DNA of 64,000 bases, taken from the NCBI GenBank assembly GCA_019022495.1, contig JAFEKR010000012.1, positions 1,302,001 to 1,366,000 on the forward strand, read 5' to 3'. Source of the DNA: Epichloe hybrida (taxonomy: Eukaryota > Ascomycota > Sordariomycetes > Hypocreales > Clavicipitaceae). This document shows positions 32,505 through 44,500 of this stretch, piece after piece (position 1 is the stretch's first letter; the number at the start of each line of letters is the position of its first letter). The notes under the pieces were generated by a model. That model worked only from the letters and a program-made list of their open reading frames with translations. It searched no databases and had not been told where the DNA came from. The position numbers and the translations under genes are program-made.

Positions 32505-34869
32505 GTTGTCTAGGTGTCGTCGGTAAGAGCAATGGCGAACTTGAAGGTGGCACCTGGTGTTGGATCCGAGTGCTTGTCGAGTAGGGCTGTTGACACGTGT
32601 TGTCGAAGACAGTCGAGAAGGAAAGGCAACAGCGGAAATGAATCTCTTATTCGAGTCGGAAACCCTGTGGCAGAATTAATCAGTGTTAGCGGGTCTGAGG
32701 ATAGCTGCAAGTAGAAGGTGAAAGCTGTTGTTATCATGTAATAAGTGGAAGTGAGCCGGAGCCAAGGTGGGGACGTGCCTGGAGCGAGAATGAGGGGGGA
32801 AGGAGGGGCAGTGATGGGCGAGCAGACTATTTTTTTTTTCTTTTTTTTTTTTATAAATAATAGTATTACGACACACTCAGTAACCCGTCGATGTGGGCCG
32901 ACTTGAGAGGGTTCCTTGCTGTCTTGCCGATTTTGTTGTCGGTCGCTGCACAATGTGTACACTGATACTTGTGGCTCATGCGATAGCTTGGGGACTGATT
33001 GACGGGGATTGAGATTGATCGCGTGGTTGCGACAGGGAAAACGGAAAGGAATTGTCAGGTTGAAGGAGAGTTCCCGAAGCCGTGGTTGGAGATTGCGAGC
33101 CTAATTGTGCCGATTTTGACTTTGACCGGCTGCCAGTGAGCACCAACCAACCAGACATTGGGACAAATGAATGCCAATGGCAAGTCAAGTCAGGCAGCAA
33201 CGACAGCCACAGCAACGGCTGGGGCAACGGCTGGGGCCAGGATTACGGATGCGAGCCTCGCTCATCACTTGTTGAGGATGTGTCCGCAGCGTGCCAGCGT
33301 CCCCGGTTCGATTGCCATGTTGGGAAGTTGGCCAACTGCCTCCGTACAAAAGTCCTTTCGATGTATGTACGGATCCGTAGCCGGCGTCGTTTCTTACATG
33401 TAATGCCCTCGGGCGTTGGCAGTGCCTAGATTCCGCCAGTTCTGCCGCGGACCGTATGAATGCACGAATTTGCGCAGTGACGGCTCGATGGCCATCCGCT
33501 TCTGCAAAGCCGCTGTGCATTGCAGCGCCGACATTGTGACTGGTCTTGGGTTGATGAACGAGGGGGGGGGGAGTATTTATGTCATCGACAGTGTATCAAA
33601 GAGTAGAAAAGAGGGAGTATGAGGACGGTCAAAGAGAAGTCGTCAAGTGCACACAAAAGGTATCAGAATCGAATGGACGCGCTGTGTGGCCCCTTTACTG
33701 GTGAAAATCAAGTCCTTCGTCAGCGTCTGTCGAGCCGCACTTCCAAGATGAGGGGCAGCACGCGCGTGTTACTCAAACCAGAAGGGAGAATGTGTCCAAT
33801 GCAATGATACATTAAGTGCACTCCCAATCTGTCTGTGCAGCACTAGGTTTGAAGTTCCGAGATTTGAGAGAATTCGAGCTTCTTGGACATGTCTCAGCGG
33901 ACCTTATTGTTGCCTACAGTCAATGGTAGGCGGGACCCCTAATCTTCCGTCGCCGAGGACATCATCTGTCCAAATTTCATTGGCACTACCGGGCGGGTGC
34001 CCACCACCCGTGACTGACAAAAATAAAAACATACAACAGCCGGTGTTCGCTGGTCGTCACCGACCCAACTACTAATCTGCCCCTTACTAGCTTGTCTATG
34101 GGAGAGCGGACGGGATCCCGAATTTTCTAGTAGGTATGGTCGTATGTGACAGTACGTTGCGCCAAAAGCACCTTATATATCCAGCACGTTAGAATCATGC
34201 GGATCAGCAGATCACGTCATCAAACGCGTACGTGCGTATTGCATCTGCAAATTTGGTTTAGTTCAAGCAACACAAATCAGGTTCACTGGATATCAAACTA
34301 GTCCAGTTTACATTGCTTGTGAGAGTTGGGATGATTTTCTGAGGGAATCTCGTCGTGATCTGATGTAAGTATCCGACCTATGGTTATTTTTACATCTGCC
34401 GCTCTTACCTACCCTGCGACCAACTAAGTCTCTGGTGCAACCAGCTCTAAGATTCAATTTCTGCGCAATTCCAGCCTCCCCACAATCTTCATTGCTAAAC
34501 TCTTACCCCAATGACCTCTCCACAGCCCTTGTCTTTGACTTTCAAACCCCGTCGTTCAGGAACACCTTCTTCTTCATCGCCTTTGCAAGAATCCATCATC
34601 ACCAATTTCTTGTGGTAGATACTACGTCTCTCTCGTTATGATCCAAGGCAGTAAGTCAAGAAGTGGCTTATGATTGCGATAGTGACACAGTCATTCTGTT
34701 CCTGTAGTGGCGTGTTGCGTCACATTTTACTTTTCCTGTTAATGATTTAACACATATTTGCGATGGAAACGGACCAAGGTGCAAAATTTCCACTCCAAAC
34801 CGTCTCGTCTTGTGTATTTTCGATCTAGTATAAAACCCATATTTTGCTGTTGCGTGTCCGAGACTCACG

Positions 34870-34902
<33 letters not shown>

Positions 34903-35150
34903 GCTAGGTGCTGAACTAATTTCTCTGATTCTCTGGGATTTCCAATTCCGTTGTCATTATAAATCGATGCAAAGTCTGTGCCTCCCAAATTAATTTCTTT
35001 GATGGCAATAACTGAGACATCTGCTCCCTGCAAGAAGTGTATAGAATGTAATAAAAAATAACTCTGGTTCTGGTTCTGGTTGTCGCAATGCATAATTGCT
35101 ACCAACTGTGAGGTAATCGAAGGAGAAGATGATTCCATTGTTGATTAGGT
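32505..35150. other. Long spacer upstream of the aminopeptidase, no firm gene
   Basis: GC content drops gradually toward the AT-rich block at 35.2 kb. Homopolymers occur at 32829-32852 (T) and 34870-34898 (29 A). A leader-like CT-rich stretch near 34470-34640 ends in an ATG at 34638 followed at once by a GTAAGT donor (ATGATCCAAGGCA|GTAAGT). This could be the first exon of a gene, but no second exon is recognisable before the repeats. Confidence 0.4.
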
Positions 35151-35756
35151 AGGCTGCTTTCCTTTAGCAGTCTAGGATAAAGCTTATTTACTACTTAGGG
35201 GTACTATTATTAATAGTCTTTAGCTAGCGAGGCTAAGGGATTTTTAACTAGCAAGGTTAAGGGGTTTTTTAATCTCTAGTTTAAGCAGTTATGCGTGGCT
35301 ATAAACTCTTAGTTAGTTAATTAGTTTTCTTATAATAGACAATAGGATTAATTCTTCTATTAATAGTCGGAAACTCGCTAATAGAAAAAAAAAAGTCAAA
35401 TCCCTAGGAAGCCTAACATCTAGTATCTAGAGTCTATCTTCCTTTAGCACACTTCCTTAGGCAGCTAAAGGAAGGCCTCTTCTTAAGTAATTCCTTACTT
35501 ATCTATGGTTTTTCAACCACTGATTAGTGTTAGTTACACTAAGGGATTAGTATGCACTAGTGCAACATAGGGTTAGGTTTAATAATATAATAAGGTCTAA
35601 GGATTAAAGCTATCTACAGCGTTATGTGGCCGCAAGAAAAGGGGGACACGAGTTACGTGTGTGCCTCGCGTACGGGTGTGGCTAATCACAGTGCAGCGTT
35701 GCCGCACGTGCTTCACTTTCCTAGTGGTTAACCTAATGTTAACCCGGTTGTCGCAA
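35151..35756. repeat. AT-rich repeat boundary zone
   Basis: Sharp change at about 35150 to TA-rich, CpA-poor sequence. Contains short repeated phrases (GCGAGGCTAAGGG / GCAAGGTTAAGGG) and a less mutated GC-rich patch at 35620-35760. No coding content recognised. Confidence 0.5.
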
Positions 35757-35759
35757 CAG

Positions 35760-36228
35760 TATATAAAATAAAAGTAAGTCTTAGTATTATATCTTAAAAT
35801 AGGTTATTATAGTTATAATAAAGCTTATTAGAGTTATTATAGTTATTAAAATAGTTTTAATATATAAAATAAAAGTGGGTCTTAGTATTATATCTTAAAA
35901 TAAGTTTAACTAACTATAATAAAGCTTATTAGAGTTATTATAGTTATTAAAGTAGTTATAATATATAAAATAAAAGTGGGTCTTATTATTTTATCTTAAA
36001 ATAGGTTTAACTAGCTATAATAAAGCTTATTAAAGTTATTATAGTTATTATAGTTATTAAAGTAGTTATAATATATAAAATAATAGTGGGTCTTATTATT
36101 ATATCTTAAAATAGGTTTAACTAGCTATAATAAAGCTTATTAAAGTTATTATAGTTATTAAAGTAGTTATAATATATAAAATAAAAGTAGGTCTTATTAT
36201 TATATCTTAAAATAGGTTTGTGTTAGAA
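35760..36228. repeat. Minisatellite, about 101-bp unit, 4-5 copies
   Basis: Units begin TATATAAAATAAAAG at 35760, 35861, 35962, 36072 and 36173; the third unit carries a 9-10 bp internal expansion of TTATTATAG. Each has the core AAAAGTGGGTCTTA or a close variant. Confidence 0.9.
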
Positions 36229-36310
36229 CAAAGGTAATATCAATCGCGCGTCGCAGCCGCAATTACCTAGCAGAAGCTCGGGCCGCGCGCAAACCCCACA
36301 CGTAACCCAT
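36229..36310. repeat. Short unmutated GC-rich insertion fragment beginning TGTTAGAAC
   Basis: About 80 bp of GC-rich sequence between the minisatellite and the truncated integrase. Its first 20 bases resemble the reverse-complemented end of the LTR at 40593-40612 (TGTTAGAATAAGCATGATAT), so it may be the tip of a related LTR. Confidence 0.4.
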
Positions 36311-38168
36311 TTATAGGTCTAGTTTATATCTTTTATAGGTAGTAGCCTTATAATAAAGTCTATTAATAATTCTTAAAAAGGCTAATTAGGCACTAGTAAT
36401 GCTACTAGCTTACTATAGGGTTTGTAGTGCCTTAGCTTTAAAGTTTAATAGCTTATGTAAGTTTATATATATAACTTAGTGTCTTTCTTTATTAATAGCT
36501 AGTAGTACTAGTTTATAATTTAGTAAAGAGTCTTACTAACTCCCTAGTAGCCTACTACTAGGTTATTATAAGTAAGTATTAAAACTTCCTTCCTTATACC
36601 TACTAGAATAAAAACTCTATTCTTAAATATTAATAGCTTAGAGAGCCTAATAGACTATATCTATAATGCTTCTAGGTTACTACTCTTAAGCAGCTTCCTT
36701 TAACCTATAGTAAAGTTATTACCTTACTATACTTAAAATAATATAACTTAAATTAAAGTCTCTAATTTTATATACTTAGGATAAGCATTATATATAAACT
36801 TAGAAAAGATTTACTAGACTACTTATATTCTTACTATAATACTACTAGAAGTAGCTAGCTTATAGTATGCTTTTAGACTTATAGATAAATTATAGCTAAG
36901 TAGTGTTTTAAGAGGGCGCTTATATTACTTACTAACTACTTAGCTAGCTAGACTCCTAACCTATAGGCTTACTAGACTTATAGAAATATTAAATAATATA
37001 AATAAGGCATAACCTTACTACTTATAATTAGCGGACCTAGTTAGTATACTACTTATAGGCTTTATAGGACTATTAGGTTCCTTAATAATATAATTAAGTT
37101 ATATCTTCTTAAAACCCTAGAGGCTTAAATAGCCCTTATAGCGCTCTTATAATAAACTATTAACTACACTAAGTAATATAACCTTAGGGCTTATAACTAC
37201 ATTATTATATATCTAGTGCCCTTATTACTTAGTATTTATAAACTTAGCTAAGAAGTTAGGTAGCTATAAGGATATAGCCTTTACCCTATGCTTCTTGCTA
37301 ATATAATTTACTTTTCTTAATAAGGTATTAGTAAGGTTTAGCTTACTTATATAATATTTAATCCTAAAATTAAATAGATAGAGCTTATCTAATACTATTA
37401 CCTACTTACTAGATAGCTTTAGCTTTATAGCTAAGTACTTATAATTAAGATAGTTTATTATAACTATAATCTAGTAAGTTAAATACGTAAGGTAGTATCT
37501 CTAGGCTTAAAACACCTCTTAGATTACTAATAACTTAGTATCTAGGGTTAAGTAGCAAAGCTTAATATTAGTTAACTTCCTTAAAAAATACGCCACTAGG
37601 TGTTAGCTACCTAGCACTAATATTATAAGTATAGCTCTAATTATATAACTAGATATATTTATCTTTACTCTTAGCAAATAAAGTAAGTTAAAGTACACTA
37701 AGATTAGTGCCTCCTAAAACTTCTTTTAGAGTTCTCTAAATACTATAAGTTTACTAAGCTTTAGCTTAAAACTCTACTAGTTAAATACCCTTTAAATAGT
37801 TTATTAGTAAGATTACTACCTTACTATACTATTTTATAAAGTATTAGTAAAACCCTATAAACCTAAGGAATAATTAAATATTAAACACACTATAGGGTAT
37901 TAGCTAGGTTATAATAGCTTTAACCCTTAATATTTCTATCTTAATGCCTTTTTTAAATATAATAAACCCTAGGAATTTTACTTATAATACTAAAAATTAG
38001 TACTTCTTAAGGTTAATATAAAGATCCGTGTCTTAAAGTCACTTTAGCACCCTTTTAATATACTTTATATATCTTATAGGGTTACTACTATATATTAGGA
38101 TATTATTAAGGTAAATAATATAGAATTTATCTATAAGTCCCTGTTAGTATCTACAGGATACTATTGAC

Positions 38169-40335
38169 AGAGCATGTAATGTAATGTAATGTAATGTAAT
38201 ATTTGGGGTTTGGATGTAATGTGTAATGTAATGTAATGTAATGTAATGTAATGTAATGTAATGTAATGTAATGTAATGTGTAATTATTACATATTACATT
38301 ACATTACATTACAAACATTACAAATGTAATGTTAGGGGAAAATAAAAGTGGGGTATATTAAGATCTTATAATATTATATAGATTTTTCTTTATTAAGTTA
38401 ATATTAGCGTTAATTTCATTACTATTTTAGTTTATTTACTATAAATTATTTAAGTTTCCTTAGTTTTAGATTATTAGTTATATATTAGGGTATAGGGTAT
38501 ATTATATAGGTTTAAGAGAAAAATAGAAATTCTTGAATTCTTTTCTATATTATAAGATCTTGAAATACTAATAAATCTAATTTCTAAGATTTAATATTGT
38601 ATTATTTAACCTAAGTGTTTATTTTACTAAATAATACCCTATATATACTTTTAAATTTAATATAAAATAATATATTATAAGTCTAAATAATTATATTAAG
38701 GACTAATAAAGAAATCTTTAAGAAGCCTATATTATTTAAAGTTAATTAATTTAAGATAGGATATAAAATCTAATTTTTTAGAATTAATAAATAAATATTA
38801 TACTTATAAAAAATAAAAGTTTATTTCTTTTTAGTAAAGGTAATTAAAAAGCTTATAAGTTATCTAGGTTTATAAGAATTTAAATCTATAAAATAATAAT
38901 ATAGTATATTTAAGGTATAAATTAAAATTAAGTATAAAAATAAGGTTTATTTATAATATAATTAGCTTATTTATAGCTTATTTACTTAGTTATATATAAT
39001 TTTCTTTTAAAAGAGAGGTATTTTCTAAAGTAAGTTTAAAAGTAAGTATTACTAAATAGTATAACTTATTTATAGCTTATTTATAGCTTATTTGCTTAGA
39101 TATTTATAATTTTCTCTTAAAAAGGAGGTATATATAAAAGTAAGTCTTACTAATTATAGTATTAACTTCTTAATAGCTTATTTACTTAGATATTTATAAT
39201 TTTCTCTTAAAAAGAAGTATATTAAAAGTGGGTCTAAAGTGGGTCTTACTAATTATAGTATTAACTTCTTAATAGCTTATTTACTTAGATATTTATAATT
39301 TTCTCTTAAAAAGAAGGTATACTTAAAAGTGGGTCTAAAGTGGGTCTTACTAATTATAGTATTAACTTCTTAATAGCTTATTTGCTATATATATGATTTT
39401 CTCTTAAAAAGAAGGTGTATATAAAAGTGTGGGTCTACTAATAATAGTATTAACTTCTTTATAGCTTATTTACTTAGATATATATGATTTTTTATTAAAA
39501 AGAAAGTATATTAAAAGTGGGTCTAAAGTGAGTCTTACTAATTATAGTATTAACTTCTTAATAGCTTATTTACTAAGATATTTATGATTTTCTCTTAAAA
39601 AGATAGTATACTTAAAAGTGGGTCTAAAGTGGGTCTTACTAATTATAGTATAACTTCTTAATAGCTTATTTGCTAAGATATTTATGATTTTCTCTTAAAA
39701 AGAAGGTGTTTATAAAAGTGGGTCTAAAGTGGGTCTTACTAATAATAATATTAACTTCTTTATAGCTTATTTGCTTAGATATATATGATTTTTTATTAAA
39801 AAGAAAGTATACTTAAAAGTAGGTTTAAAGTAAGCCTTATGAATTATAGTACTTACTTCTTTATAGCTTATTTACTTAAATATATATGATTTTCTATTAA
39901 AATAAGTATACTTAAAAGTAAGTTTTTAATATTTTTCTAAGAAATAAGCTTAAAAAGTAAGTTTTATTAGTTTTATAAGTTATAATTAAGATTAGTATAG
40001 TAATTTAACCTTAATCTATATTTTAAGAAACCTAATATATACTTTTCTAATTATTTAAGTTATTTCTTACTATTAATTTCTAATTACTTTACCTAAATAT
40101 TAAAAAATAAAAAATAATTACATTTAATTACAAATAATTACAAATAATTACATGTAATGTAATGTAATGTGTGAAAGGGGGGTGTAATGTAATGTAATGT
40201 AATGTGTAATGTAATGTAATGTGTAATGTAATGTAATGTGTAATGTAATGTAATGTGTAATGTAATGTAATGTGTAATAATTACATTACATTACAAACAT
40301 TACACAATGTAATGTAATGTAATGTGATGCTCTGT
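38169..40335. mobile_element. hAT-like non-autonomous DNA element with CATTAC arrays
   Basis: Ends are inverted (AGAGCATG on the left; GATGCTCTGT on the right), flanked by CTATTGAC on both sides (38161-38168 and 40336-40343). An 8-bp duplication of the form nTnnnnAn is typical of hAT transposons. Subterminal TAATG/CATTA tandem arrays occur at both ends (38170-38335 and 40150-40320), each containing inverted sub-arrays that could fold back. The 1.8-kb interior has no coding content and a ~101-bp minisatellite. No transposase is present, so it would need one in trans. The exact terminal base is uncertain by two bases because AC is shared by end and flank. Confidence 0.7.
39000..39905. repeat. 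Minisatellite, about 101-bp unit, inside the hAT-like element
   Basis: Core phrases GGGTCTAAAG(T) recur at 39230, 39331, 39519, 39620 and 39720, separated by 100-101 bp (one gap of about 188). More diverged copies flank them, about eight or nine units in all. The unit reads AAAAGTGGGTCT... TATTAACTTCTTAATAGCTTATTT... TTTTCTCTTAAAAAG. Confidence 0.85.
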
Positions 40336-41949
40336 CTATTGACCTACGCGTAGGGTTTTCGGGGTGGACTAAAGTGCACGTAATTGTTATATATTCTAGT
40401 CTATCTTAGTAAGTAAAAGAGGGATTTAATAGAAGTAAAGAGGGTGTGCTATTTATTATAGGAAAAGGGGCCTTAATTAGGGTTATTAGCAAAGAGGCCA
40501 CATATGCTAACGCTAATTGCGGCGCGGTCAGGCCGGATATGTGGGTCCGTGATACAACGCGCCTAGCTAATCAGAGGCGCGCAGCCTTGTTAATATCATG
40601 CTTATTCTAACAGTCCCTTAAGAGTATTATTAATATATTCCTAAAAAGTAGCTAGCGCGTTTACTAATCTAAATAGTATTAAAAGGTACTTAAAGTGCCT
40701 ATAGTAGTAATAAAACGCTATCTTTTACTTATTACCCTTATAGATATATAACTAGTAGTATACCTCTTAGAGATCTAATAATATAAAAACTTTTATACCT
40801 ACTAGTTAATTAAGAATTTCAGAGATTAATAGTAAGGGGGCCTTATTTTTAATAGTAATCTTATCAAGACCCCTATAATTTATATAAAGCCTTAATTTCC
40901 CTAATTTTTTTAAGATAAATAAAATTAAGGCTTTAGCTAGGCTTATTAATCTTCTAATCTATCCTTTCTCCTATATACTTATAAGGTACTCCCTAAGTAC
41001 CTCTAGCTCTTTTTCCACTAAGTTATATATAAGTCCTTATAGTAGCTATTTCCCTTTCTCTAATTTAATTATATAAGTGTAACCCCTAAGTTCTAGGAGC
41101 TTACTAGCTAAATCTTTTAAAAACATATCTATAAATTCTATATACTTCTCTAGGATTTACTATTAGGGTATATTACTATATATTTCTTATATAAACACTA
41201 CTAGCTTCTTATAAAATATTACCTAGAGTGCTATTATACTTCTTAGTTTCTTTTTCTTTAAGGGCTAGATATTACCTATTACTATTACTATAACTATATT
41301 ATAAGTTAGGTTATTACTTACTATATCTCCTATTAGTAAAACTTTATTAATATCCCTCTTTTTTATTTTAAGCTTAATTACTTTAACTTTTAGTAATACT
41401 AGTAATAGTATAATAGAAAACTACTTTATTACCTTATATAGTTATTACTTACTTAAAGTAAATATAATATATTCTTTAGTTATTAAAAACCTTTAAAAAC
41501 CTTACTTCTAATCTATTACTATAGGTTTATACTCTAAAGTCTAGTTTATTCCTAGGAGTATTCCTTCTTTAGTATTAGTAATATAGTAGCTAACTTAGTA
41601 AACCCTTATATAGCCTATACTATCCTTTACCTTAACTAGTTTATATAAAATTCCTTAGTATAGGATTTTATTCTTACTTATACTTTCTAGTATTACTTTT
41701 ACTTTTACTATATTCTTCTAGTTTTATTTTAATAATAGCTTAGGGTAAATTATTAAATACTTCACTTCTATATTAAATAACACTAGTATTACTAACTAGT
41801 AGTTATCTTACTATAGGAATACTTATATTCTTATTCTCTTATTTATAGGTTTCTTTATAGTAAGACTATTATCCTAGGCCTATGCTAAACTAATTAGAAT
41901 TTTATTTAAGTCTAAAGATTTATTACTACTATCTTTATACTTCTAGAAC

Positions 41950-44500
41950 GAGCTAGCTTAGCTTCGATGGAGGACTCTCCAGACCATTCGCGATCAAGGC
42001 TAGCACCCCATAAGGATTACCCCTCTCCCTAATTCTCTTCCTACTCTACTTAGCGGAGCTCTATGTCTACCTCTAGGCTATCCTAGGTATAGTAGCTATA
42101 GGATTTATAGATAATATAAATATAGTAGCCTTTAGTAAGAATATAGTATAGACCTAGAGGAGACTTAAAGCTATATAAAAGATTTATAAGGAATAGGTAA
42201 AGTAAGTAGGAGTTAAGTTTAACCTAGCTAAAACTAAACTTATATACTTTAGTAAGTCCTATAGACCTCCCTAGGCTAGAGTCTAACTTAGAGTAAAGGA
42301 GATAGTGCCTATAGAATTATATAAATTCCTAGGAGTGTAAGTTAATAGGAAACTTAACTAGAGTGCTTATAGAAATATTCTTAAGGGTAAGTTAGCCTAG
42401 TAGTAGCTTATACTCTCTAAGCTAGTAGTATTAGCCTAGGGATATAGCTTTAGAGATACTAGACTCCTATATATATAAGTAGTCTAACCTATCCTTACCT
42501 ATAAAGTAAGCGCTTACTATACCCTTACTAAGAAAAGGGGATAGCTAAGAGAAGTAGTAAAAAGCTTTATAGTAGATTAATTAGCTTACCTCTAGATTAT
42601 TATAGGGGTGTTTAAGGCTATACCTATTATATAACTAAAAGTTAAGACCTATATCCCCCCCCTTAACCTTTACCTAAATAAGATAAAGTAAAGGTTTAAA
42701 GATAAAATTATTAATAGTAGGATAGTAGGGATAATCCAAGCCGTAGCTAACTTAGTTATAATAGTACTATACTGTAGAAGAAGACCCCTACCTATTAATA
42801 ATAAACTAAACATAGACCTAAATAAGAAATAGAAGAAATAATAGAAGAACTAGCATAATAAAGAGAGGCTAGCCTAGAGTAAATATATTAGAGAACTAAC
42901 TAAAGACTACCTACTCTCCTATAACCTAAAGGAAATCTAGGAATTTCACACTAATATAGATAAGCATATCTCTTTAATAATTATCTAACTACATATAGGA
43001 AAGATAGGCCTAAATAAGTTTCTATTCTAAAGAAAGGTTCCTAGGGTGGTTTTACCCCTATATAGCTATAGTTAAGCTATAGAAGACTAATACTATATAC
43101 TAGTTAATTATAGCAAATATAACTATAGGCAACCTTAGTAGCAATAGCCTGCTAACATATAGGAGGCAAGGCTAGCCCTAAACAAACCTTAAAAAGCAAA
43201 ATATTTAGCTAAATAGTTCCTTAGTATAAGATAACTCTAATATTACTTGTTAGCATAGGAGCTAGCTATAAGATAGCTTAGAATACTACTAGACCTAGGC
43301 TAAATCCGTTAATAGATAGAAAACCTTCTAATTATAAATCTAGTATAAGGGATAGAATAGATAGTATAAGCATAGAGATAGGCTAGGGGAGGGACTAATT
43401 TTATAATTCATAATTACAATAGAGAATATTTAGGTCTAGAACTATTATTAGATTAATTTTAACTATAAACTCTAGGTATTATAAGTCCTACTAGCCTACT
43501 ACTACCCTTACTCTAAGCTAAATTTAAGCCACTACCTTATTTCTCCTCTAGGATAGGAATTATATCTATAGTTACTTAGTTATAATTTTTTATAGGAATA
43601 ATAGCAAGTAGGAGATAGTTTATCTCTACTATATACACATTAAGGCGCATAAGCTAAAAGATAAGCTTAGTATACTATTCCTTAGAGAAACTAGCTTAGT
43701 CTAGGCCCGCTACTAAGGCGCTTTATTTCTTCTTTACTTAATTACTAGTATAAAGCTTCTTAACCTAGTCCTAGAAGCCTTCTAAGGCCTATTAAGGAAG
43801 ATATTAGAGCTAGAATAGACCTACTACTAAGCTAGAATAGACTTACCACACCCCTATTAGCTATAAAAGCCTAGGTCTTAACTAACTACTAATACTTATT
43901 TTAATTACTAGATAAGTTTAGCTAAAACAGTAAATTAGACACGGAACTAAGCTAGAGTAAGGGCAATTATTAATTATTACCTAGTGGTATTAATAGTTCT
44001 AAACCTAATAGTTAAAATACGCGTTAGTGGCCGCCCTTATCTAGTAAGTTAGCCCTATTACTAAGCTAGAGTAGGACTAACTTACTAATAATAAGATAGC
44101 ACTAGTGCCTAAGGTCCTAAACTAAATAAGATTCGTAGGAAACGCATTAAACTTCTCTTAGTTTACTAAGCTAAAGTATATTAGTAGTAAACTAAGCCTA
44201 GAGTAAAAGTAAATATAACTTACAAATAGACTTTTCTCCGTAACCTACGTGTATTGCTTTTTAGTTATAGACTTCCTTAGGAAGTTCTTATACTTATGAG
44301 ATTCCTAGGCAAATTAGAGCTAGATAAGTAGTAATACTAGAGTACTTATAGCTTCTAGTGCTATTATGCTAGATTTAGTCTAAATCTATAGTAAATATTA
44401 GCAAATAACCTAACCCTAGCCTAGGATAGCCTTAAATAGCTAGAAAGAAAAGAAGAACCTATAGGAAGTTTAATATAAAGAGAAGAAAAAGACTAGGACC
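41950..44500 (+). mobile_element. 5'-truncated, RIP-killed LINE (Tad/I-like non-LTR retrotransposon)
   Basis: Plus-strand conceptual reading begins in the middle of a LINE reverse transcriptase: a degraded form of PQGSPLSPILFLLYLAELY at about 42010-42070, then FID.IN (active site FIDDIN with D changed), KFNLAKTKLIYFSKS, and KFLGV.VNRKLN. An RNase H-like region follows at about 43380-43880. Stops are TAA/TAG at former Gln and Trp positions. It interrupts the minus-strand gypsy between gag and protease. The right boundary is uncertain; a 13-base G run lies at 44535-44549. Confidence 0.8.

Larger units (their letters stand above)
38142..40612. mobile_element. Solo-LTR-like insertion (about 296 bp) split by a hAT-like element
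   Basis: The insertion starts TGTTAGTATC and ends TTCTAACA, flanked by the 5-bp duplication GTCCC (38137-38141 and 40613-40617). Excluding the inner element, 27 bp on the left and about 269 bp on the right remain, the size of a solo LTR. Deleting the whole insertion plus one GTCCC restores the gypsy reverse-transcriptase frame across the site (NTLKGLID followed by KFYIIYLNN). That shows the insertion postdates the gypsy copy. Confidence 0.85.

Noticed and set aside
33082..33429. Possible coding ORF of 115 codons upstream of the aminopeptidase
   Set aside because: No family resemblance, low-complexity middle part, no supporting splice or codon pattern; treated as spacer.
35760..36228. CRISPR-like array
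   Set aside because: Units of about 101 bp are repeated along their whole length without unique spacers, in a eukaryotic genome; it is a minisatellite.
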